From positions 22,853,577 through 22,917,576 of the forward strand of contig NC_084462.1 in assembly GCF_027409185.1 (NCBI RefSeq): 64,000 nucleotides of DNA, read 5' to 3'. This stretch comes from Cynocephalus volans. Taxonomy: Eukaryota > Chordata > Mammalia > Dermoptera > Cynocephalidae. This document shows positions 58,426-64,000 of this stretch, one piece after another. Position numbers and translations under genes: made by a program. A model generated the notes under the pieces. That model saw nothing but the letters and a program-made list of their open reading frames with translations. It was not told the origin of the DNA and did no database searches. Every line of letters begins with the position of its first letter. Positions within the stretch are counted from its first letter, which is position 1.

Positions 58426-58649
58426 TAGGGGAATCCAAGGGGCACCCTAGCAAAAGGAGATGCTGAGGCTGACAGCAGGTACCCTGCTGTTGGAGGTATC
58501 CAGGTGGGGCTAAGCATCAGCACAAGACTGGGTCTCTTAACTTTTAAGGACCCTTCTGACCCTCCTGTTCTTTGATTTAAAACTCTCCCAAGTAGCTGCC
58601 ACGGGGTGACAGCTGTGGCTTTTTTCAAATGAGTGCCTCTTTCCCCCAG

Positions 58650-58782
58650 GTGTTCCGCATGGGCATTCTGGCCAAGCTTGAGGATGCGAGGGACGAGCAT
58701 CTGGCCAAGATTATGACAATGCTGCAGTGTTGACTCTGAGGTTTCCTCATGAGGGTCAATTCAAGTAGACACTGGAGTGAAG
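58650..58782 (+). pseudogene. MYH16: MYH16 coding exon 19 (two TGA stops, frameshift, lost Phe)
   Basis: Acceptor 'ctttcccccag', donor 'gtaaca'. It reads V-F-R-M-G-I-L-A-K-L-E, K-I-M-T-M-L-Q-C, then TGA (58731-58733), Leu and TGA (58737-58739). The family has C-R-L-R-G here, so both stops are CGA to TGA changes at CpG sites. One Phe codon of the V-F-F-R start is missing, and a base is missing near 58757, shifting the frame. Length 133 equals the family 137 minus 3 minus 1. Confidence 0.93.
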
Positions 58783-58824
58783 GTAACACTCAAACACCAA
58801 CAGGGAAGGACCACTGAAGCCACG

Positions 58825-58892
58825 CACATGCTGCACGCACACACGCTGCACGCACACACATGCTGCACGCACACACGCTGCACGCACAGTGG
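58825..58892 (+). repeat. minisatellite, about 16-bp unit
   Basis: Four to five copies of a unit based on 'ctgcacgcacacacg', alternating with 'atgctgcacgc', in intron 19. Confidence 0.93.
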
Positions 58893-58972
58893 TCAGCTCC
58901 ATTAGGTGTGGTGAGATGAGGGGTGGACGGCGATGTCTGCTAGCTCAAAGAGTCCTGTTTGGGGCTGTGTGA

Positions 58973-59418
58973 GTCTCCTGGGGCTGTTGTAACAAAGTTC
59001 CACACACTGGGTGGCTTAAAACAACAGGAGTTTATTTTCTCACAGTTCTGAAGGCCAGAAGTGGGAATTCAAGGGGTTGACAGGGCTCCCTCCAAAGCTT
59101 CTAGGGGAGAATCCTTTCTTGCCTCTTCTGGTCCTAGTAGCCTCAGGTACTCTTTGGCTTGTAGCGGCATCATTCCAGTCTCTGCCTCCATCTCTACATG
59201 GCCTTCTCCTGTGTGTCTGTGTCCTCACTTCATCTTCCCTCTTTTTATAAGGCCATTAGTCATATTGGATTAAAGGCCCACCCTACTCCAGTATGACCTT
59301 ATCTTAACTAATTACGTCTGCTAAGACACTCTTTCCAAAAAAGGCCACATCCACAGGTATTGGGGGTTAGGACTTCAGCACATCTTTTGGGGGAACATAA
59401 TTCAGTCCCTAACAGAGA
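58973..59418 (-). repeat. MaLR-type solo LTR (antisense)
   Basis: 'aagttccacacactgggtgg', 'cttaaaacaacaggagttta', 'ttctcacagttctgaaggcc', 'ataaggccattagtcatatt' and 'gggggttaggacttcagc' are the reverse complement words of a MLT1/MST-like LTR of the ERVL-MaLR group. No internal genes are present. Confidence 0.78.
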
Positions 59419-59439
59419 CCAACTAATATGAACACTTCT

Positions 59440-59645
59440 CTTTACAGTTTCACAGCCTTCCCCTTACTTGATCCAAATGATGAGATGCTGACAGGGGTGT
59501 AGTAGGACTAGCACCCCCATATACAGATGTAGAAACTGAGATCAGAGGGGTTAAGGGACTGGTCCAGGTTCATGCAGAGTCAGCATTAGAACCCAGGAAT
59601 TCTCACTCCCAATCTCTACCTTCAGAATCCTGTTTTTCACCTATC
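59440..59645 (+). repeat. MIR SINE, intron 19
   Basis: 'atacagatgtagaaactgag', 'ggttcatgcagagtcagcat' and 'tagaacccaggaattctcac' follow MIR. Confidence 0.7.
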
Positions 59646-60244
59646 TCCTTAACATACTAATTAAAAAATTGCTGGGTTCATCCCAGCTGACCCGTGGTCA
59701 ACTCTGGCACTTTGTGGTCATAGCATTAGTAATGAATTCCTGTTACCAACCAGCAGGCTCTCCATGACCCCCGACTGAAGGCAGGGACACCAGATAAGGG
59801 CTGAGGAGAGGGATGTCGGCCTGATCCAAGCCAGGGCCTTCATGCACAGTAAATGATGACAGTCAAATGAAGCTGCAGGGGACAAGAAGGGGGCCAATTC
59901 CAAAGACTGCAGATGCAAGGAATTTAGAGTTTAGGGGGATTTCTAGGAAGGGAGAGGAAGGAGGTAAAGTGCAGGAGTCGTCTATCTCAGCCTCTGGGAG
60001 GAACCTGGTTCCATCAGTCTCTATCTCAGCTCCCTTAATGTGCTGCTGGGCTCTGATCCCAGCCTAAGCCCAGCTGTCCCAGACCACAGGGGCAATCCTG
60101 GGTCTTGAGAAAGCACTTCTGTGTCTGCACAAAGTAGTAGATCAGTTGACTTCTATCCCCTTCCCACCCCCTTCCCCTGACTCATTCCCCAGGGAGACCT
60201 GACACCTTCATTTCAACCCATGCAACCCTAGGTTCTTTTTGCAG

Positions 60245-60326
60245 AATGAGCCTGAAAGTCATTCAGTGGAATGCACGCAAGTTGCTCCAGCTATGTTTCT
60301 GGGGCTGGTGTAAGCTCTACAACAAG
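60245..60326 (+). pseudogene. MYH16: MYH16 coding exon 20 (82 nt, IQ motif region)
   Basis: Acceptor 'ctttttgcag', donor 'gtgagg'. It reads K-V-I-Q-W-N-A-R-K, then F-W-G-W-C-K-L-Y-N-K, the second light-chain-binding region of the lever arm. Family W-W-K is W-C-K here. In standard genes this and the next exon are one 256-nt exon. Confidence 0.9.
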
Positions 60327-61637
60327 GTGAGGGCTGAGCGGTCAGGCCAGCTGAAACTGCTGATGCCTGTGGGCTGGGGGAGACCTCTGTCCTCAACAGA
60401 GGTGCCCCTTGCGGATGAGAGGCCATAGGAGGCTGCAGAAACAGCCTAAAAATGAGGGTGCCTTGGAGATGAAGGAGTCTATCCTCCTTGCAGACAGGAG
60501 CTAATTCCTCCCTAAGAAAAACTATGGTGTGTCTTCCCACCTTCCATTTCATCCCTCAAAATAAAATCCACTTAGGATGGATGGAGCCACATCCCCACCC
60601 CCTGCCAAAAAAAAGTAGGCTTGGCTATTGACCCCTTGCTGTGGGCACAATGAAGCATTCTCCTCTGTTGAATCCTTGGCAACAGAGTTGGAGGGACCTC
60701 AAGAAATGATGAGATTTGAACTCTCATTTCCCAGGTTCTTCCAAGACAGTAGGGAGGGCAGTGTGAGTCAGCCAGCAGGTAGGGCTACAGACACTCCAGC
60801 AGCCAGGCCACTCTCAACCAACACAGGAGGGCATGAGCCACCCCACTGCATGTGGGTGGAATCATGCACACCGTGGGGCTACCACTAAGAGGGAATGAGC
60901 CACTGGGAACCAGAGGAGGCAGGCCAGACATAGAGCAGCTGCATTTAAGAGGCAGGAGGACAGTGTTGTTTGGGACAGCTATGCGAGGGGTAGCCACAGG
61001 CTTTGAGTCATCTCTGGTGGCCTTGATCTCTCCATAGCTCATGAAGAAGCTTCTCTCTTCTCTCTGTAGGAAAGAATTTCCTAACAATGGGCACTTACCA
61101 CAAATTGAGAGAGAGGAATAGTAAATTCTGCATCCCCAAAGTATTCACACACAGGCCGGCCCCCTGGAGGGCCTGAGCTTGGAGAGGACTTTGAGAGATG
61201 AGCACCTCTCAAAGTCCAGTCCTCGCTGGCACTGCCTGGCTTTCCCTACCTGTTCTACGACCCCTTGCTGTACACCAACTCACTCTTTAATTCTGAAAAA
61301 TTTATTTTGAAAGGAAACTTTGTATCCTTATCTGCTTTAGTCTCATCATAAACAAATTGTTATCCACAAAATTGTGGATTTGATGAGTTCTTTTTCATTT
61401 CATTAATTACGCATGAAAGTAACTATGTACCAACTCAAATCAAAGGGTTTCTATGGGATGCTCGAATGCGCCTCACCTGCCCTCTTCGTATACGTGTCAC
61501 ACTTTGAGGAGTGCCAGACTAACAGCCTTTAAGATTCCTTCTGAGCAGGCAATAGATGACAAGGAGGCAGAGGCTGGGAACTTCCCTGCTCTGTACTAAT
61601 TAAGCATGACAGAGCAAAGTCCTATTCTAAATTAGCT

Positions 61638-61661
61638 AAAAAAAAAAAAAAAAAAAAAAAA
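61638..61661 (+). repeat. poly-A run
   Basis: Twenty-four consecutive A. No SINE or L1 body was recognised immediately upstream. Confidence 0.98.
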
Positions 61662-62329
61662 CCCTTTATTCTTAGTATTTTAACTAAGCTCTAATTTTAC
61701 TTAACTAAGCTGGATAGGATGGATCAATGAAAGAAAACACACTTGTAGTAGGTTTCCACTGAATAAAAGTGTTACACAGTTGCAAGTTGTGGTGTCTATT
61801 ACCTCTTTGTGCAAAATTTGCCACTGTGACATCCCAGGTCCCCAATGGCCAGGCTGTCAATGTATGAGGTTATCTGTTATCTTCCAAGAGAGGAGATTCC
61901 ACAATACCCATTTCCACAGTGTTTGCTCTCCTGGGAAATGCATCCACTGACCCAGGAAATATCTCCAGAGCCTGTTCCACCAGCCCTGCTCAGTGCTGTA
62001 GGGATTCAGAGAGGGCAGGAGGAAGACCTCCGAGGGGCTTACACACCATCAGGGCAGAGGAATACGAGTGATGGGAACTGATGGGCCCTGGGAGTCTGAT
62101 GCAGGTGAGAAATGCCAGATGCATCAGCAGGTCCAGATAGATGCTGTGGGTGCAGAACAGGAGCCACTGCTCCCAGTTGAATAGAAAAGAAGGCTCAGCT
62201 CTATAGTCATGGGAGCACCAGGGACACAGGCCAGAGGCAGGAAGTACCAGCTGACCCAGTGCAGGGGGTGAGCAGGGGCTACATCGTGGAAGGCCAAGTT
62301 GAGAGTTGAGACTTCGTGTTAGAGAGAAG

Positions 62330-62460
62330 ATGAAAGAAGTGAGAGAGAGTCAGAGAGAGAGACAGATTGACAGAAAGATAGAAACAGAGAGTCACAGAGA
62401 GCATGAGAGAGAGACAGACAGAAAGAAAGAGAGACGGAGAGAGGGAGGAATCAGTAAGGA
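62330..62460 (+). repeat. GA/GACA-rich simple sequence
   Basis: An imperfect purine-rich block ('agagagagacagattgacag', 'gagagagacagacagaaag') with no fixed unit. Confidence 0.95.
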
Positions 62461-62825
62461 AGAAAGGGAAGGGATCCCAAAGCTGTGCATTTCTCTGGGC
62501 ACCTGGTGTATACACAACATACAGAACAGGTGCAAGCACTGGGGGCACGTAGATGCTGGGCAACACCACACTTTGTGTCTCCTGGGATTAAAGAGTCCTA
62601 AGAATTGGCCCTAAGCGAGGATGGGTCTTCCTTGCTGACGCTAGGGATGCTGTATGGCAAGGAGCTCAGCCTGACAGTATCTGTGGAGAGGCACTGCACC
62701 TGCAGAGCTGCTTTCCACCACAGTGGTGATGTGAGGTCAAGTGTGAGGCAGAGACCCCGAGCCCACACCTAGCCCCCTGGCAAAGCCCACCCTCCTAACA
62801 CTCTTTGGTGTTGCTCATCACCCAG

Positions 62826-62993
62826 GTCAAGCCACTCCTGAATGTGGATTGGCAAGAGGAAGAAGTGAAGGCCAAGGAGGAGGAGCTGAGGAGTGACATG
62901 GCCAAGACACAGGAGCTGGCAAACAAGGTCAAGGATCTGGAGAATACGGCTGCACTCAGCCAGGAGAACGATCTCACCACCCAGCTGCAGGCC
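62826..62993 (+). pseudogene. MYH16: MYH16 coding exon 21 (rod start, donor lost)
   Basis: Acceptor 'catcacccag'. It begins V-K-P-L-L-N, the conserved proline joint between lever arm and rod, then an E/K-rich coiled coil ending L-Q-A. It has 168 nt against an expected 174, from two missing codons near the E-L-E/S-Q-E part. The donor at 62994-62995 is AT followed by atgt, where GTATGT would be expected. The base before is C, so it fits a CpG change. Confidence 0.9.
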
Positions 62994-63289
62994 ATATGTT
63001 GGGTTCTCAGGTGGGAGGGCGGGGGGGGGGAGCCTTGGCAACTGCCCAGTCCCCCAGGGTAGCTTCAGCCATACCCAGGGAGGGAGGAAGGGTGAACTCT
63101 CCTGAGAAGCCATGTTGCTCCAGACCATGGGGAAATTCCCCAACTGCCTCTTTCCTTTCATTACAATGTCACCCTTGACACAACTACCAAAAAGTCTCCA
63201 TACAATTCTTATTTGCAGAAGGTTGGTCACACACAGCTACAGACCTTGACTGTGGGGATTGTCCAGGGATGGCGAAAACAAGACATGGT

Positions 63290-63425
63290 GGGAAGTGAGC
63301 CCCCCAGAGTTAGAGCCTGGCTCTGCCACGTGAACTCAGCAAATTGCTTGCTCTGAGCCTCCTTTTCCTCCCCTATCAAGGGAAACACAGCAGAGAAGAA
63401 CAAATGACATAGTCTCTGTAGGGTG
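63290..63425 (-). repeat. MIR fragment (antisense), intron 21
   Basis: 'agttagagcctggctctgcc' and 'gcaaattgcttgctctgagc' form antisense MIR. Confidence 0.65.
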
Positions 63426-63588
63426 TCTGACTAAATATCCCTGCATTGTGTGAACTCAGAGGTAGCCTAGCCCTTGACCAGCCCCCGGGACACATCTGTT
63501 TGGGGCCTTTCACCATCTTGGTGATGGTCTTTGGGTCCCTTGCAGGTGCCTGGACCCTGCCTTTGACCACAGCTCTTCCTTCCAACAG

Positions 63589-63813
63589 GAGCAAGAGAAC
63601 CAGACGGATGCAGAGGAGCGCCTGACCCAAATGATGAAGACAAAGATGGAGCTGGAGAGCCAGATCTCAGACATGCGGACGAGGCTAGAAGAGGATGAGG
63701 GCACTTTGGCCTCACTGAGCGCCTCTAAGCACAAGCTGGAGGGGGAGCTGAGTGACCCAAAGCGGGACCTGGAGGGCCTGGAAACCATGCTGGCTGGGAC
63801 AGAGAAGGAGAAG
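63589..63813 (+). pseudogene. MYH16: MYH16 coding exon 22 (rod, stop TAG, no clear donor)
   Basis: Acceptor 'ccttccaacag'. It encodes coiled coil with D-A-E-E-R-L, K-M-E-L-E-S-Q-I-S-D-M-R and L-K... replaced by P-K-R-D-L-E-G-L-E, and ends T-E-K-E-K before TAG (63814-63816), where the family has Gln (E-K-E-K-Q). Family exon length is 243, so about 18 nt should follow. That part, 'gcaaggagctgcctg', is poorly alignable, and no GT donor is seen at the expected place. Confidence 0.88.
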
Positions 63814-63914
63814 TAGGCAAGGAGCTGCCTGGACCCTAGCACACTCCTCTCAGGCCAGGGCACCACCAGCCAGCTCACCTGCAGGTGCCATACCTGGAGC
63901 CCTCAAAGAAGCAG

Positions 63915-64000
63915 TGCCCAGTGCCCAAGCCACTGGCCACATGAGGCTATTTTAACATCAATTAACTCAAGACAACTTAAAACGCAGTTCCTCAGTTGTA
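63915..64000 (+). repeat. hAT-type DNA transposon fragment, runs off window
   Basis: 'ccactggccacatgaggcta' and 'cgcagttcctcagttg' are words of the same old family as 52905-53085. Confidence 0.55.

Larger units (their letters stand above)
60330..62820. other. MYH16: intron 20, mostly unassigned
   Basis: Includes a poly-A run (61638-61661, 24 A) and a GA-rich block (62330-62460). Otherwise no exon or clear repeat is seen. Confidence 0.5.
28068..64000 (+). pseudogene. MYH16: MYH16 (masticatory myosin heavy chain) unitary pseudogene, 5' part
   Basis: Twenty-two coding exons of a class II sarcomeric myosin heavy chain lie in order on the plus strand. Most have exon lengths standard for the family (144, 157, 28, 64, 104, 139, 171, 88, 118 nt) and most keep GT/AG ends. 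Together they encode the N-terminal SH3-like region, the ATPase motor, the lever arm and the start of the coiled-coil rod. Distinctive words (an M-D-P-M-P-F-L-A-P-P N-terminus, F-Y-Q-A-S-D-M-A-D, a C-N-N-S-I-G-A-L-G loop region) fit MYH16 rather than the MYH1-8 cluster, MYH7B or MYH15. The intact protein drives fast, high-force contraction in jaw-closing muscle. Here eight stops, two frameshifts and at least five splice-site changes rule out a functional product. The rest of the rod lies beyond the right edge. Confidence 0.93.

Noticed and set aside
28068-64000. Processed (retrocopied) myosin pseudogene
   Set aside because: Introns with splice signals remain between all exons, so the copy was not made from mRNA.
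1-64000. CRISPR arrays, operons, bacterial regulatory sites
   Set aside because: The window is vertebrate DNA; tandem repeats found are microsatellites or minisatellites without spacer structure.

Overview
The window is mammalian genomic DNA. It holds one broken gene, several dozen interspersed repeats and no intact protein-coding gene. The gene is a sarcomeric myosin heavy chain that best fits MYH16, the masticatory (superfast) myosin. It lies on the + strand from a start codon at 28078 to beyond the right edge. Twenty-two coding exons can be placed. They cover the motor, the neck (IQ) region and the first part of the rod. Introns are retained, so this is a decayed gene (unitary pseudogene) and not a processed copy. 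Lesions are spread along it: eight premature stops, two single-base frameshifts, four splice donors changed from GT to AT, one acceptor changed from AG to GG, a lost switch-I arginine and an in-frame 15-bp duplication.

Organism: there are no Alu, B1/B2, Can-SINE or ruminant SINEs. The youngest SINEs (53325-53435, 57511-57606) derive from an isoleucine tRNA. From memory, tRNA-Ile SINEs (CYN) mark Dermoptera (colugos), so a colugo or another placental mammal with such SINEs is my best guess, with moderate to low confidence. The L1 3' ends (1165-1297, 8771-9000, 47160-47413) belong to one fairly young lineage that I cannot name.

Layout: 1-25000 is gene-free flank. It has L2, MIR, MER5A-like, old L1M and LTR fragments, a TTCC microsatellite, and a near full-length L1 (copy A, 8771-14689, minus strand) inserted into an older L1 with a perfect 16-bp target-site duplication. 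A TATA-type promoter candidate sits at 25027-25033, about 3 kb before the first coding exon. From 28068 to the end the MYH16 exons alternate with repeat-filled introns. The intron between coding exons 11 and 12 holds a second full-length L1 (copy B, 40490-47413, plus strand). Copies A and B form a large inverted pair about 26 kb apart, and both have broken ORF1 and ORF2.

I found no previously undescribed functional system. The points worth a second look are the pattern of lesions in MYH16, its exon layout compared with standard sarcomeric myosin genes, the unrelated 5' ends of the two L1 copies, a foldback duplication at 23800-23935, and an unnamed repeat unit at about 6045 and 7690.
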